A stretch of DNA of 64,000 nucleotides from Constrictibacter sp. MBR-5 (GTDB taxonomy: Bacteria; Pseudomonadota; Alphaproteobacteria; JAJUGE01): assembly GCF_040549485.1 (NCBI RefSeq), contig NZ_JBEPTK010000001.1:62001-126000 (forward strand), given 5' to 3'. Positions 11,250 to 20,241 of this stretch are shown one piece after another. The translations under genes and the position numbers were made by a program. Each line of letters starts with the position of its first letter. Position 1 is the stretch's first letter. The notes beneath the pieces were generated by a model that saw nothing but the letters and a program-made list of their open reading frames with translations, was not told where the DNA came from and did not search any database.

Positions 11250-11799
11250 CCTCGTGCCGCGCCTGCCCGGCGACGTGCCAGGGCGGGCCGGCGGCGAGCG
11301 CCCGGGCGTGCGCCGGGCAGTCCTCGCGGTGGGCACCCGGCAGGTAGCCCGTGCTCATCAGGAACTCGCCGACGATCTCGCCGCCCATGAAGCGGAAGGT
11401 GGCGCGGAACAGCTTCACCCATTCCGGCAACGTGCGCGGATGGTGCGCGTCTAGCCACGCAGCGAAGGACCCGTGCGTCTCGCGGATCGCCACCAGCCGG
11501 CGCGCATTCTCGATGACGGCGTCGACCTTCAGGCGGTTGCGGATGATTGCCGCGTCCTGGAGCAGCCGCTCGCGGTCGGCCTCGCCGAAGGCCGCGACGG
11601 CGTCGATGTCGAAGCCGACGAAGGCGGCGTTGAACGCGGCGCGCTTCTTCAGCACGGTCAGCCAGGAAAGGCCGGCCTGGTTGATTTCCAGCGCCAGCCG
11701 CTCGAACAGAACGTGGTCGTCGCGGACTGGAAAGCCGTATTCCGTGTCGTGGTACGGGCCGTGCCATTCGTGGCCGGGCGCGCTGTCGCAATAGCTCAT
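11242..11799 (-). CDS. tag: DNA-3-methyladenine glycosylase I
   Basis: A 185-residue base-excision enzyme that removes 3-methyladenine from alkylated DNA. The family zinc site is intact: Cys4, His17 (PYHDTEYG), His157 and Cys161 (AHREDC). The specificity glutamate is Glu38 in LEINQAGLSW. The conserved block WLTVLKKRAAF is also present. Its 3' end overlaps the NHL gene's end by 8 bases. Confidence 0.92.
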   Translation of the reverse strand: MSYCDSAPGHEWHGPYHDTEYGFPVRDDHVLFERLALEINQAGLSWLTVLKKRAAFNAAFVGFDIDAVAAFGEADRERLLQDAAIIRNRLKVDAVIENARRLVAIRETHGSFAAWLDAHHPRTLPEWVKLFRATFRFMGGEIVGEFLMSTGYLPGAHREDCPAHARALAAGPPWHVAGQARHEVS

Positions 11800-11821
11800 G
11801 CTGCCCCTCGCTCTCCCGGTG

Positions 11822-12058
11822 TCAGGGCTGCCGGAAGCTGAACACGTCCGACACGATGAAGACGTCGATTCCCACCCAGAGCACGGCGGCGACCAGGGTG
11901 GTGATCAGGGCCTTGAGCCACATCCGCGGCGCCTGTGGCGCACCGGCCTGGTGACCGACTTCCTGTTCCTCCGGCGCGCGCACGCCCCATGGCAGCACCA
12001 TGAAGAACACCAGCCACCAGACGATGACGTAGACGACGATGCCGGAGACGATGCCCAC
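11822..12058 (-). CDS. DUF1467 family membrane protein
   Basis: A 78-residue inner-membrane protein with two hydrophobic segments (about 5-22 and 50-70) and the characteristic FFMVLPWGVR motif of DUF1467. The function is unknown. In alphaproteobacteria the family is commonly encoded next to methylmalonyl-CoA epimerase; here it starts 4 bases after mce ends. The usual following gene, proS, lies 14 kb away. Confidence 0.85.
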   Translation of the reverse strand: MGIVSGIVVYVIVWWLVFFMVLPWGVRAPEEQEVGHQAGAPQAPRMWLKALITTLVAAVLWVGIDVFIVSDVFSFRQP

Positions 12059-12062
12059 GGGA

Positions 12063-12467
12063 TCAGGCCTGTTCGAGTTCGATCAGGGTGCCGTTGAAGT
12101 CCTTGGGGTGCAGGAACAGGACCGGCTTGTCATGCGCGCCGTTTGTCGGCTCTCCCGAGCCCAGTACCCGCGCGCCCGTCCCGACCAGGTGATCGCGGGC
12201 CGCCAGGATGTCGTCGACCTCATAGCAGAGGTGGTGGATGCCGCCGGACGGGGTGCGGGCGAGGAAGGCGGCGATCGGCGACCCCTCGCCGAGCGGCTCC
12301 AGCAGCTCGATCTTGGTGTTCGGCAGTTCGACGAAGACCACCGTGACGCCGTGCGACGGCAGTGCGATAGGGTCGGAGACGGTGGCACCGAGCGCGCCAC
12401 GATACTGCTGCGTGGCCGCAGCGAGATCCGGGACGGCGATGGCGACGTGATTGAGTCTGCCGATCAT
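12063..12467 (-). CDS. mce: Methylmalonyl-CoA epimerase
   Basis: A 134-residue vicinal oxygen chelate enzyme that converts (S)- to (R)-methylmalonyl-CoA in propionyl-CoA metabolism. It starts MIGRLNHVAIAVPDL. Metal ligands visible are His7, His78/79 (GIHHLCYEV) and Glu130 (LIELEQ). It is upstream of DUF1467 with a 4-base gap. Mutase and carboxylase genes of the pathway are not in this window. Confidence 0.93.
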   Translation of the reverse strand: MIGRLNHVAIAVPDLAAATQQYRGALGATVSDPIALPSHGVTVVFVELPNTKIELLEPLGEGSPIAAFLARTPSGGIHHLCYEVDDILAARDHLVGTGARVLGSGEPTNGAHDKPVLFLHPKDFNGTLIELEQA

Positions 12468-12551
12468 GGCGCGGCGATGCCTCGATTGCGTTTCCGTGCA
12501 GCACGATTAGCCGAGGCGCGGGCCGGTGTCACCCCGCGCGCGAACGTGCGT

Positions 12552-13274
12552 TCAGGCCGGCCGTGGCAGGAGGTCGCGCATCGCGAGCAGCCGCCCGAGC
12601 CGCGCGAGGCACTCGGCATCCGGCTGCCCGTCCATTCGCGCCGGGCGGAAGCGCCGCTGGAAGGCGGTTAGCACGACCTGGGTGGCCGCATCCAGCTGTC
12701 CGGTGTGCGGGCAGTCGTAGCCGAAGGCCGCGAGCCCCGCCTGGATCGCATCGACCGGCGCCGGTGCCGCGGGGACCGCTTCCATGTCGGGCCAGAGGCC
12801 GACGCCGGCACGGGCGAGCGCCGGCCAGTCGAACAGCTCGCCGGGATCCTGCTTGCGATCCGGCGCGATGTCCGAGTGCGCGACGACCCGGTCGGCGGGA
12901 ATGCCGTGGCGGGCGATGATCTGCAGAGAGAGCGCCTCGACCGTGCGCATCTGCTCGTCGGGAAATCGCCGGTAGCCCCACTCGTGCCCCGGATTGACGA
13001 TTTCGATGCCGACGGAGACGTCGTTGAGGCCGCGGCGGCCCTGCCAGAAGGAAACGCCGGCGTGCCAGGCGCGCCGCTCCTCGGGCACCAGCCGGAAGAC
13101 CGTGCCGTCCTCCTCGACCACATAATGCGCGCTCACCCGGGCAGCGGGATCGCGCAGTCGGTCGATCGCGTCCCGGCCCGAGCGCATGCCCGTGTAATGC
13201 AGGACCAGCATGTCGACGCCGGCGGGACGCGCGTCGTGGTTGGGCGACGGCAGATCGATTGCGGCGATGCTCAT
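12552..13274 (-). CDS. N-acetylmuramoyl-L-alanine amidase (AmiD/AmpD-type) with peptidoglycan-binding domain
   Basis: A 240-residue amidase_2 enzyme that cleaves the lactyl amide between MurNAc and the stem peptide. Zinc ligands fit the AmiD pattern: His26 (VLHYTG), His133 (VAHSDIAPDRK) and Asp143. A C-terminal helical peptidoglycan-binding domain spans about residues 170-235. No signal peptide or lipobox is visible, so it may be cytosolic and recycling-related rather than periplasmic. The start overlaps the stop of the upstream uup gene (ATGA), implying translational coupling. Confidence 0.9.
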   Translation of the reverse strand: MSIAAIDLPSPNHDARPAGVDMLVLHYTGMRSGRDAIDRLRDPAARVSAHYVVEEDGTVFRLVPEERRAWHAGVSFWQGRRGLNDVSVGIEIVNPGHEWGYRRFPDEQMRTVEALSLQIIARHGIPADRVVAHSDIAPDRKQDPGELFDWPALARAGVGLWPDMEAVPAAPAPVDAIQAGLAAFGYDCPHTGQLDAATQVVLTAFQRRFRPARMDGQPDAECLARLGRLLAMRDLLPRPA

Positions 13275-15106
13275 GGCGCCTGCGCCGTCAGAGTTTCGCG
13301 CTTTTCTTCCAGCACGAGCCAGCGCTCCTCGGCCGCCTCCTGCTCGCCGCGTGCGGCGGCGAGACGGTCCGTGGCCCGGCCGAACAGGGTCGGATCACGG
13401 CTGTAGAGTTCCGGGTTGGCCAGCGCCGCCTCGAGCTTGGCGATCTCGGCCTCGAGCTTGGCGATGCGCTCCGGCAGCAGGTCGAGTTCGCGCTGCTCGT
13501 TGTAGGTGAGACGCGGCGCGGGCGACGGCTTCGGCTTCTCGCGATCCGGCCTGGACTGGTCCTTGGACTGCGCGCCACCGCCGGACCCGCGCGGATCCGG
13601 ATCGCGCTGGCGGCGATAGTCGCTGTAGCCGCCGGCATATTCGCGCACGCGCCCGTCGCCTTCGACCGCGATGACGCTGGTGACGAGACGGTCGAGGAAA
13701 TCGCGGTCGTGGCTGACGACGAGGAGCGTCCCGCCATAGTCGCTGAGCACCTCCTCCAGGAGGTCGAGCGTGTCCATGTCGAGGTCGTTCGTCGGCTCGT
13801 CGAGCACGAGCAGGTCGCTCGGCTGCGCCAGGATGAGGGCGAGCAGCAGCCGGTTACGCTCGCCGCCGGAGAGTGTCGAGACGGGGCTGCGCATCTGATC
13901 CGGCTCGAACAGGAAGTCCTTGAGGTACCCGACGACATGGCGGGAGCCGCCCTGCACGGCGACGGTGTCGCCGCCGCCCGGACAGAGCGTGTCCCAGAGG
14001 GAGGCCGCCGGATCGAGCTGGCTGCGCTGCTGGTCGAAATAGGCGCGGGCCAGGGGGTCGGCGACCTTCACGCTGCCCGCGTCGGGCGCCAGTTCGCCGA
14101 TCAGCATGCGCAGCAGCGTGCTCTTGCCGGCGCCGTTCGGCCCGAGGATGCCGATCCGGTCGCCGCGCAGAATCCGTGTGCTGAAATCCTGTACCAGAAC
14201 GCGCGTGCCGCCCTCCTCGCGCGGATAGGCCTTGGCTATGGCCTTCGCCTCGATGACCGTGCGGCTGCGCACCTCGCCGTCGCGCAGCACGATGTTGGCA
14301 CGCGTCGGCCGGCCGAGCAGCGAGGCACGCTCGGCGCGCATGTCGTGCAGCCGTGCCAGCCGGCCCTGGTTGCGCTTTCGCCGGGCGGTGACGCCGCGGT
14401 GCAGCCAGCGCGCTTCCTGGGCGAGCTTGGTGTCGAGCTTCGCCTGCTGCTTCTCCTCGTCGGCGAGGACCTCCTCCATCCACTCGTCGAAGCGGGCGAA
14501 GCTGCGGTCGGTTTCGCGCAGGCGGCCGCGCTCCAGCCAGCAGACGCGGCGGGTGACGTTGGTGAGGAAGGTGCGGTCGTGGCTGACGACCAGCAGCGCG
14601 CCGGAAAAACGCGCCAGTTCCTGCTCCAGCCATTCGATGGCCGGCAGGTCGAGATGGTTCGTCGGCTCGTCGAGCAGCAGCAGGTCCGGCTCGCCGGCGA
14701 AGGCGCGCGCCAGGGCGGCGCGGCGTACCTCGCCGCCGGACATGCTGCCCATGCGACGGGCGGGATCGACCTGCAGCCGGTCGAACCAAGCGGCAACCTC
14801 GTGCGGCGCCGGCGCGAAGCCGCCCTGCGGCCGGGCGGCGAAGGCTTCGACGGTCTCGTCCGGGTCGTAGGGCGGCTCCTGCTCCAGCCAGGCGACGCGG
14901 GTGCCAGGCTGGACGAAGAGCTCGCCCGAATCCGGCTCCAGGCGACCGGAGAGCATCTTCATGAGGGTCGACTTGCCGCTGCCGTTGCGGCCGACGAGGC
15001 AGACGCGGTCGCCACGGACGATGCCGACCGAGGCGTCGTCGAGGACGCGCTTGGTGCCGAAAGCGTGGCGCACGCCACGCAGCGAGACGATGGGCGGTTG
15101 GTTCAT
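13271..15106 (-). CDS. uup: ABC-F ATPase, Uup-like
   Basis: A 611-residue soluble twin-ATPase of the ABC-F class, acting on ribosomes or nucleic-acid structures rather than as a transporter. Two Walker A motifs (GRNGSGKST and GPNGAGKST) and two signatures (MSGGEVRRAAL and LSGGERNRLLL) are visible. The second domain is followed by a charged linker (about 520-545) and a Uup-type C-terminal coiled coil rich in Glu/Ala/Leu. It is the first gene of a pair with the amidase, and lies 10 bases after the DnaJ-domain gene. Confidence 0.9.
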   Translation of the reverse strand: MNQPPIVSLRGVRHAFGTKRVLDDASVGIVRGDRVCLVGRNGSGKSTLMKMLSGRLEPDSGELFVQPGTRVAWLEQEPPYDPDETVEAFAARPQGGFAPAPHEVAAWFDRLQVDPARRMGSMSGGEVRRAALARAFAGEPDLLLLDEPTNHLDLPAIEWLEQELARFSGALLVVSHDRTFLTNVTRRVCWLERGRLRETDRSFARFDEWMEEVLADEEKQQAKLDTKLAQEARWLHRGVTARRKRNQGRLARLHDMRAERASLLGRPTRANIVLRDGEVRSRTVIEAKAIAKAYPREEGGTRVLVQDFSTRILRGDRIGILGPNGAGKSTLLRMLIGELAPDAGSVKVADPLARAYFDQQRSQLDPAASLWDTLCPGGGDTVAVQGGSRHVVGYLKDFLFEPDQMRSPVSTLSGGERNRLLLALILAQPSDLLVLDEPTNDLDMDTLDLLEEVLSDYGGTLLVVSHDRDFLDRLVTSVIAVEGDGRVREYAGGYSDYRRQRDPDPRGSGGGAQSKDQSRPDREKPKPSPAPRLTYNEQRELDLLPERIAKLEAEIAKLEAALANPELYSRDPTLFGRATDRLAAARGEQEAAEERWLVLEEKRETLTAQAP

Positions 15107-15116
15107 CGCCGAAAGG

Positions 15117-15842
15117 TCATGCGGGCGCGGCGTTCTTCAAGATCGCATCATAGGCGGCGTTGATGGCGGCCATCCGTACGGTGGCGGTGCGGGCGAATTC
15201 GGCGGGCAGCCCCTGGGCGACGAGCCGGTCGGGATGGTTCTCCCGCGCGAGCTGGCGGTAGCGGGAGCGAATCTCCTCGACCGAGGCGGAGCGTGCGACG
15301 CCCAGGATGGCGTAGGGGTCGCGCTCGTCGCTGCCGACATGGGCGGCGCTGATCCGGTCGAAGGCGGCCGCGTCGAGGCCGAAGATGCCCGCCACGTTGC
15401 GCAGGAAGACCAGCTCGGCGTCGCCGGGCCGGCCGTCGGCCGCCGCGATGTGGAACAGGCAGTTGAGCAGTTCCTGGAGGACCGCGGGGCGGTCCTTCAG
15501 AAGCCGCGCGAGCTGCCGGGCATAGGGCTCGTAGCCGTCGGCGTCGCGACGTGCCTGATCGAACAGGCGCGCGACGTTGCGCTCCTCTTCCGGCGGCACC
15601 TTGAACAGGCGCCGGAAGGTGGCGATCTCGGCCTCGGTGACCACGCCGTCGGCCTTGGCCATCTTGGCGCCCAGAACGATGACGCCGATGGTGAAGCCGA
15701 TGCTCTGCGTGGCGTCGCCAGACCCCGGCTCCTCGCGGAACCGGTCGACGGCGTGTCCTGCCACGGCACCCACGAGCGCCCCGATTGGGCCGCCCATGAC
15801 GAGCCCGGCGGCACCCCCGAGAAGCTTGCCCCAGATGCTCAT
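15117..15842 (-). CDS. DjlA-like TerB/DnaJ domain protein
   Basis: A 241-residue co-chaperone-like protein. The N-terminus has a short glycine-rich hydrophobic segment (LLGGAAGLVMGGPIGALVGA). A TerB-like acidic helical domain (about 50-150) and a C-terminal J domain with HPD (ENHPDRL) follow, the architecture of membrane-anchored DjlA. I prefer ATG 15842 (MSIWGKLLGG) over an ATG 12 codons upstream, because DjlA-like proteins start this way. Ribosome-binding support is weak for either. It lies 10 bases from uup. Confidence 0.85.
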   Translation of the reverse strand: MSIWGKLLGGAAGLVMGGPIGALVGAVAGHAVDRFREEPGSGDATQSIGFTIGVIVLGAKMAKADGVVTEAEIATFRRLFKVPPEEERNVARLFDQARRDADGYEPYARQLARLLKDRPAVLQELLNCLFHIAAADGRPGDAELVFLRNVAGIFGLDAAAFDRISAAHVGSDERDPYAILGVARSASVEEIRSRYRQLARENHPDRLVAQGLPAEFARTATVRMAAINAAYDAILKNAAPA

Positions 15843-15911
15843 GCGGGCAGCTTTAAGGCGCCGCGACCGCGACCGCAAGCATCAGGCGCGGTCGCGGATC
15901 GCGTGCGGCCG

Positions 15912-16298
15912 TCAGGCCCGGCCGGCGCCCATGAGGGCGGGCGCCGCGCGGTCGCGATTGTCGTTGGCCGGCGGTGCCGTGTCGGCCGGCATCGGCCGCA
16001 GGATCGGGGTCGGGACGTTGCTGTTCGCCGTCGTTCGGAGGTCGACACCACGCGCCGCGGCGTCGGCCGCGTGCCAGATCTCGCCGCGGTACAGACCGAT
16101 ATCCTTCAGCATCGAGTCGTCGAGCATGCCCAGCTCGCGGACGGCCGCATTGCGCTCGGCGCGCTGCGCCAGACGCGTGAGGGTCCGGCCGATCGCCGAG
16201 GGAATGCCGCCGATGAGCGAGCCCAGAACCCGCGCCCGCTCCGCCCGCGCCGCGCGCAGGTGAACGTCGAGCTGATCCTGTGTAATCGGGGTATGCAT
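15912..16298 (-). CDS. DUF1127 protein with long extensions (128 aa)
   Basis: A DUF1127 (YjiS-like) domain near residues 50-85, with core LDDSMLKDIGLYRGEIWHA. An N-terminal region rich in Arg/Ala precedes it. A roughly 45-residue C-terminal tail ends in TAPPANDNRDRAAP. ATG 16298 is chosen because GGAGA precedes it; the frame is open 16 codons further. Typical members are 45-70 residues and some bind RNA. This copy and the next (16466-16834) share both the core and a P-A-N-D-N tail motif, so they are likely tandem paralogues. Confidence 0.75.
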   Translation of the reverse strand: MHTPITQDQLDVHLRAARAERARVLGSLIGGIPSAIGRTLTRLAQRAERNAAVRELGMLDDSMLKDIGLYRGEIWHAADAAARGVDLRTTANSNVPTPILRPMPADTAPPANDNRDRAAPALMGAGRA

Positions 16299-16465
16299 CT
16301 GCCGTCTCCAGTCCTTCAGTCCGTCGAAGGTTGCGGTGCAAAACAACCACCGCCCTTTTGCTGGCTGGAATAATGGGCACCGATATCGCGCTGCACAAAT
16401 GCGGTATCGGCGTGGCAGGGTTGCCGCTACGGCAGGGCTGGAGCCGGGACCGCTTCACCCTTCCT

Positions 16466-16834
16466 TCACCCTCGCCGCCCGGCCCTGCGCATGGACCGCG
16501 GCCAGAGGGGGTTGTCGTTGGCCGCCGGAGCGAGCCTTTCCGGATCGTCCGTGGCCGCAGGCGGCGGGGCTGCGGGTGCCGCCTCGCGCTGCTCGCCGCC
16601 AGCGACCCGCCACAGATCGTTCCGGTACAGGCCCACGTCCTTGAGCGTTCGGTCGTCGAGCGCCTGCAGGGCCCGGTATGCAGCCCGCCGCCGGAACCAT
16701 GCGCGGACGGCGCGAGCGCCCGCGGCCGCCGCGGCCGCCAACGCTCTGACGTTCCGCGCGACGGCCCTCGCCCGCTCGGCCCGCGCCCGAAGCATGATCC
16801 TGTCGATACCCTCGGCTTCTCTAAGGTCGGACAT
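16466..16834 (-). CDS. DUF1127 protein with long extensions (122 aa), paralogue of the previous
   Basis: The DUF1127 core is LDDRTLKDVGLYRNDLWRV (about residues 58-76). An Ala/Arg-rich helical N-terminal half precedes it, and the C-terminal tail contains APAANDNPLWPR. The start ATG 16834 follows AGGAGA. That ribosome-binding site is embedded in an inverted repeat (ATAGGA-TTC-TCCTAT on the plus strand). It is divergent from the LysR gene, with 133 bases between. No function can be assigned beyond the family's reported RNA-related or envelope stress roles. Confidence 0.75.
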   Translation of the reverse strand: MSDLREAEGIDRIMLRARAERARAVARNVRALAAAAAAGARAVRAWFRRRAAYRALQALDDRTLKDVGLYRNDLWRVAGGEQREAAPAAPPPAATDDPERLAPAANDNPLWPRSMRRAGRRG

Positions 16835-16847
16835 AGGATTCTCCTAT
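16833..16847. promoter_or_regulatory. Inverted repeat over the ribosome-binding site of the second DUF1127 gene
   Basis: ATAGGA and TCCTAT flank a 3-base spacer. The repeat covers both the Shine-Dalgarno AGGAGA and the first base of the start codon on the minus strand. A 3-base loop is tight for RNA pairing but suits a protein-binding site. The half-site resembles the ATCCTAA arms found 100 bases away at the LysR start. Confidence 0.35.
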
Positions 16848-16935
16848 TGCTGAGGGATCCTGCGGCATAGGCCTACCGCCGGTCCGCCCGCCTGCATTCC
16901 ATATCCGCCGTATTGCGCACTGCGACAAACGACTT

Positions 16936-16958
16936 ATCCTAACGGTTCGCTTTAGGAT
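16936..16958. promoter_or_regulatory. Dyad ATCCTAA-N9-TTAGGAT in front of the lysR gene
   Basis: Seven-base perfect arms at 16936-16942 and 16952-16958, ending 9 bases before the LysR start codon. The right arm contains the only AGGA that could serve as its ribosome-binding site. This size and position fit an autoregulatory LysR operator. That is inference. Confidence 0.45.
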
Positions 16959-16967
16959 TTCTCATCC

Positions 16968-17885
16968 ATGACCGCTGCGCGCCTGCCGCCCCTCAATGCC
17001 CTCCGCGCCTTCGAATCGGCGGCGCGGCACATGAGCGTCAGCCGCGCCGCCGCGGAACTTCATGTCACGCCCGCTGCCGTGAGCCACCAGATCCGTGCAC
17101 TCGAGGAGCATCTCGGCGTGCCGCTGTTCCGCCGGCTGAACCGGGGACTGGTACTGACGGAGGACGGCGCCCTGCTCGCCCCAGGCCTCCGCGACGGGTT
17201 CGACAGGCTGACGGCAGCGATGCAGCGGCTCGACGAGCGACGCAGTGGCGGTACCCTCGTCGTGAGCGTCGCCCCGTCCTTCGCGGCCAAGTGGCTGGTG
17301 CCGCGGCTGGAACGGTTCACGCGCGCCCATCCCGACATCGACGTGCGCATTTCGGCGACGATGGAACTGGCGGACCTGCGGCGCGATGCCGTGGATGTCG
17401 CCATCCGCTTCGGCTGGGGCGACTATCCGGGCCTGGAAGTTCACAAGCTGACGGCGGAAACCACGACGCCGATGTGCAGCCCGGCGCTGCTGGCCGGCGC
17501 GCGTCCGCTGCGCGAGCCCGCCGACCTCCGCCACCACGTCCTCATCCACGACGATTCGATGGCCTTCGACCCGACCGCGCCGGACTGGCGCATGTGGCTG
17601 AAGGCAGCGGGGATCGAGGGCGTCGACGTGTCGCGCGGGCAGCACTACAGCTTCGGCGACCACGCCATACAGGCCGCCGTGAACGGCGCCGGCGTGCTGC
17701 TCGGACGGCAGTCCCTGGCCGGCGACGACCTCGCCGCCGGACGGCTGGTGATGCCGTTCGAACTGTGCCTGCCGGTGAAGCCGGCCTACTACCTGCTGCT
17801 GCCGCCCCCCGGCCAGCGGCCGGCGCGCGTCGCGGCGTTCCGGGACTGGCTACTGTCGGAGATCGCGGCGCGCCGCGACGCCTGA
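16968..17885 (+). CDS. LysR-family transcriptional regulator (GcvA-like)
   Basis: A 305-residue DNA-binding regulator. The N-terminal winged helix-turn-helix reads LPPLNALRAFESAARH through VSRAAAELHVTPAAVSHQI, typical of the GcvA/AmpR branch. The periplasmic-binding-like effector domain begins near residue 90. It is divergent from the DUF1127 gene, so either that gene or itself could be its target. A 7-bp dyad sits directly before the start. The effector is unknown. Confidence 0.9.
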   Translation: MTAARLPPLNALRAFESAARHMSVSRAAAELHVTPAAVSHQIRALEEHLGVPLFRRLNRGLVLTEDGALLAPGLRDGFDRLTAAMQRLDERRSGGTLVVSVAPSFAAKWLVPRLERFTRAHPDIDVRISATMELADLRRDAVDVAIRFGWGDYPGLEVHKLTAETTTPMCSPALLAGARPLREPADLRHHVLIHDDSMAFDPTAPDWRMWLKAAGIEGVDVSRGQHYSFGDHAIQAAVNGAGVLLGRQSLAGDDLAAGRLVMPFELCLPVKPAYYLLLPPPGQRPARVAAFRDWLLSEIAARRDA

Positions 17886-17901
17886 GGGATCGGCCGACGG
17901 A

Positions 17902-18591
17902 TCAGCCGCCGAAAATCTCGGCGAAGGAGGCTTTGAGGGCGGCGTCGACCTCGGCCATCGAGACCGGGATGCCCAGCGCGGTCAGCGACGTCACCCCGTG
18001 CTCGGCGATGCCGCAGGGGACGATACCGCCGAAATGCGACAGGTCGGGATCGACGTTCAGCGCGATGCCGTGGAAGCTGACCCAGTGGCGGATGCGCACG
18101 CCGATCGCGCCGATCTTCTCCTCGCGCCCGCCGCCGCGGTCGACCCAGATCCCGACGCGGCCCTCCCGCCGCTCGCCGCGCACGTTGAAGCGGTCGAGGG
18201 TGCGGATCATCCATTCTTCCAGATCGTGGACATAGCCGCGCACGTCGGCACCGCGGGCGCGGAGGTCGAGCATGACGTAGCCGACCCGCTGACCTGGACC
18301 GTGATAGGTGTGCTTGCCGCCCCGGCCCGCCCGATAGACCGGGAAGCGACCCGGCGTCAGCAGTTCCTCATCGCTGGCACTGGTGCCGGCGGTGTAGAGC
18401 GGCGGATGCTCCACCAGCCAGACGAGTTCCGACGCCTCGCCGGCCCGAATCGCCGCGACGCGCGCCTCCATGCGCGCGACGGCCGCCTCGTAGGCGACCA
18501 GCTCGTCGGCCACCTCCCATTCCGGCAGGTGCCGACCCGCGGCCTCTGTGCTCGTCGATCCGTGCAGCATCAAAGTGTCGTCCCGGTCCAT
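17902..18591 (-). CDS. lipB: Octanoyl-[ACP]:protein N-octanoyltransferase
   Basis: A 229-residue LipB, which transfers octanoate from acyl carrier protein to lipoyl domains in lipoate synthesis. Signature [19 protein letters not shown] is present. The catalytic pair is Lys159 (EKIGAIGV) and Cys193 (IVPCGI). ATG 18591 is used; a GTG one codon upstream is equally possible. It is divergent from soxB with 67 bases between. LipA is not in the window. Confidence 0.93.
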   Translation of the reverse strand: MDRDDTLMLHGSTSTEAAGRHLPEWEVADELVAYEAAVARMEARVAAIRAGEASELVWLVEHPPLYTAGTSASDEELLTPGRFPVYRAGRGGKHTYHGPGQRVGYVMLDLRARGADVRGYVHDLEEWMIRTLDRFNVRGERREGRVGIWVDRGGGREEKIGAIGVRIRHWVSFHGIALNVDPDLSHFGGIVPCGIAEHGVTSLTALGIPVSMAEVDAALKASFAEIFGG

Positions 18592-18658
18592 CACGGCAGT
18601 TCCGCTCGCTCACGAAGCACGTTAGCTTACCTCGCCCGCAGACAGGCAGCACGGCGCA

Positions 18659-19909
18659 GTGAAACGCTTCTCGTTCCTATCCCTCGCCCGCAACGCCCTG
18701 TCCGGCCACCGGGACTGGCCACGCTACTGGCGCAGTGCGCCGCCGAAGCCGTCCTATGACGTGGTGATCGTAGGCGGCGGCGGCCATGGGCTCGCGACCG
18801 CCTACTATCTGGCCAAGGAACACGGCATCACCAACGTCGCGGTGCTGGAGAAGGGCTGGATCGGCGGCGGCAATACCGGCCGCAACACGACGATCATCCG
18901 GTCGAACTATCTCTGGGACGAGAGCGCGCGACTCTACGAGCATTCGCTGAAGCTCTGGGAAGGCCTCTCGCAGGACCTGAACATCAACGTCATGCTGAGC
19001 CAGCGCGGCGTGCTGAACGTGGCGCACACGCTGCACGACGTGCGCGAAGGCATCCGGCGCTGCAACGCCAACCAGCTGAACGGCATCGACGCCGAGTGGC
19101 TGGAGCCCGATGCCGTGAAGGCCTTCTGCCCGCCGCTGAACGTCTCGCCGCGGCTGCGCTATCCGGTGCTGGGTGCGACGCTGCAGCGCCGCGGCGGCGT
19201 GGCCCGGCACGACGCCGTCGCCTGGGGCTATGCCCGCGCCGCCGACGCGCGCGGCGTCGACATCATCCAGAACTGCGAGGTCACGGGCATCCGCACCGAG
19301 GGCGGCCGGGTGGTCGGGCTCGACACGACGCGCGGGCCGATCGCCACCGGCAAGGTGGGCCTCGCCGTCGCCGGCCACAGCACCCTGCTGGCGGACATGG
19401 CCGGCTTCCGCCTGCCGATCCAGAGCCATCCGCTGCAGGCCTTCGTCTCCGAGCCGATCAAGCCGGTGCTCGACTGCGTCGTGATGTCGAGCGCCGTGCA
19501 CGTCTATGTCAGCCAGTCCGACAAGGGCGAGCTGGTCATGGGCGCCGGCATCGATCCGTGGACGTCCTACGGCCAGCGCGGCAGCATGCACATCGTCGAG
19601 CAGCAGATGGCCGCCATCGTCGAGCTGTTTCCGATCTTCAGCCGCCTGAAGATGATGCGCAGCTGGGGCGGTATCGTCGACGTGGCGCCCGACGCCTCGC
19701 CGATCATCGGCCGCACGCCGGTCTCCGGCCTGTTCATCAACTGCGGCTGGGGTACGGGCGGGTTCAAGGCGACCCCCGGCTCGGGCTGGGTGTTCGCGCA
19801 CACCATCGCCCGCGGCGAGCCGCATCCGCTGGCCGCACCGTTCGCCCTGGACCGCTTCACCACGGGCGCCCTCGTCGACGAGCACGGCGCCGCCGCCGTG
19901 GCGCACTGA
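18659..19909 (+). CDS. soxB: Sarcosine oxidase beta subunit
   Basis: A 416-residue subunit of heterotetrameric sarcosine oxidase, which demethylates sarcosine to glycine with formation of 5,10-methylene-THF and H2O2. The dinucleotide motif [13 protein letters not shown] is at about 36-48. His184 in [14 protein letters not shown] matches the region where FMN is covalently attached in characterised enzymes. The start is GTG at 18659, with no strong ribosome-binding site. It is first in the compact soxB-soxD-soxA-soxG operon. Confidence 0.95.
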   Translation: MKRFSFLSLARNALSGHRDWPRYWRSAPPKPSYDVVIVGGGGHGLATAYYLAKEHGITNVAVLEKGWIGGGNTGRNTTIIRSNYLWDESARLYEHSLKLWEGLSQDLNINVMLSQRGVLNVAHTLHDVREGIRRCNANQLNGIDAEWLEPDAVKAFCPPLNVSPRLRYPVLGATLQRRGGVARHDAVAWGYARAADARGVDIIQNCEVTGIRTEGGRVVGLDTTRGPIATGKVGLAVAGHSTLLADMAGFRLPIQSHPLQAFVSEPIKPVLDCVVMSSAVHVYVSQSDKGELVMGAGIDPWTSYGQRGSMHIVEQQMAAIVELFPIFSRLKMMRSWGGIVDVAPDASPIIGRTPVSGLFINCGWGTGGFKATPGSGWVFAHTIARGEPHPLAAPFALDRFTTGALVDEHGAAAVAH

Positions 19910-19929
19910 GCCCCGCACCGAGGACCACC

Positions 19930-20241
19930 ATGCTGCTGATCCCCTGTCCCTGGTGCGGGCCGCGCAACGAGACGGAATTCCGTCCGGGCGGCGAGGCCGG
20001 GATAAAGCGTCCGGAGCGCCCGGCCGACGTCTCCGATGCGGCGTGGGCGGACTATCTGTTCATGCGCACCAACCCGCGCGGGCGCCTGCGCGAGCGCTGG
20101 TTCCACGTCCACGGCTGCCGGCGCTGGTTCGACGTCGAGCGCGACACGGTCACGCACGCGGTGCACGGTTCCGCCCTGCCCGGCCAGCTCGTCCCGAACG
20201 GCACTCTCGCTCATCAGGCCGGCGGGGACGGTCGCGAATGA
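19930..20241 (+). CDS. soxD: Sarcosine oxidase delta subunit
   Basis: A 103-residue zinc-binding subunit. Cys6 and Cys9 (PCPWCGPR) and the WFHVHGCRRWF segment form the expected zinc site. ATG 19930 lies 21 bases after soxB. The stop overlaps the soxA start (ATGA), so the two are translationally coupled. Confidence 0.94.
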   Translation: MLLIPCPWCGPRNETEFRPGGEAGIKRPERPADVSDAAWADYLFMRTNPRGRLRERWFHVHGCRRWFDVERDTVTHAVHGSALPGQLVPNGTLAHQAGGDGRE

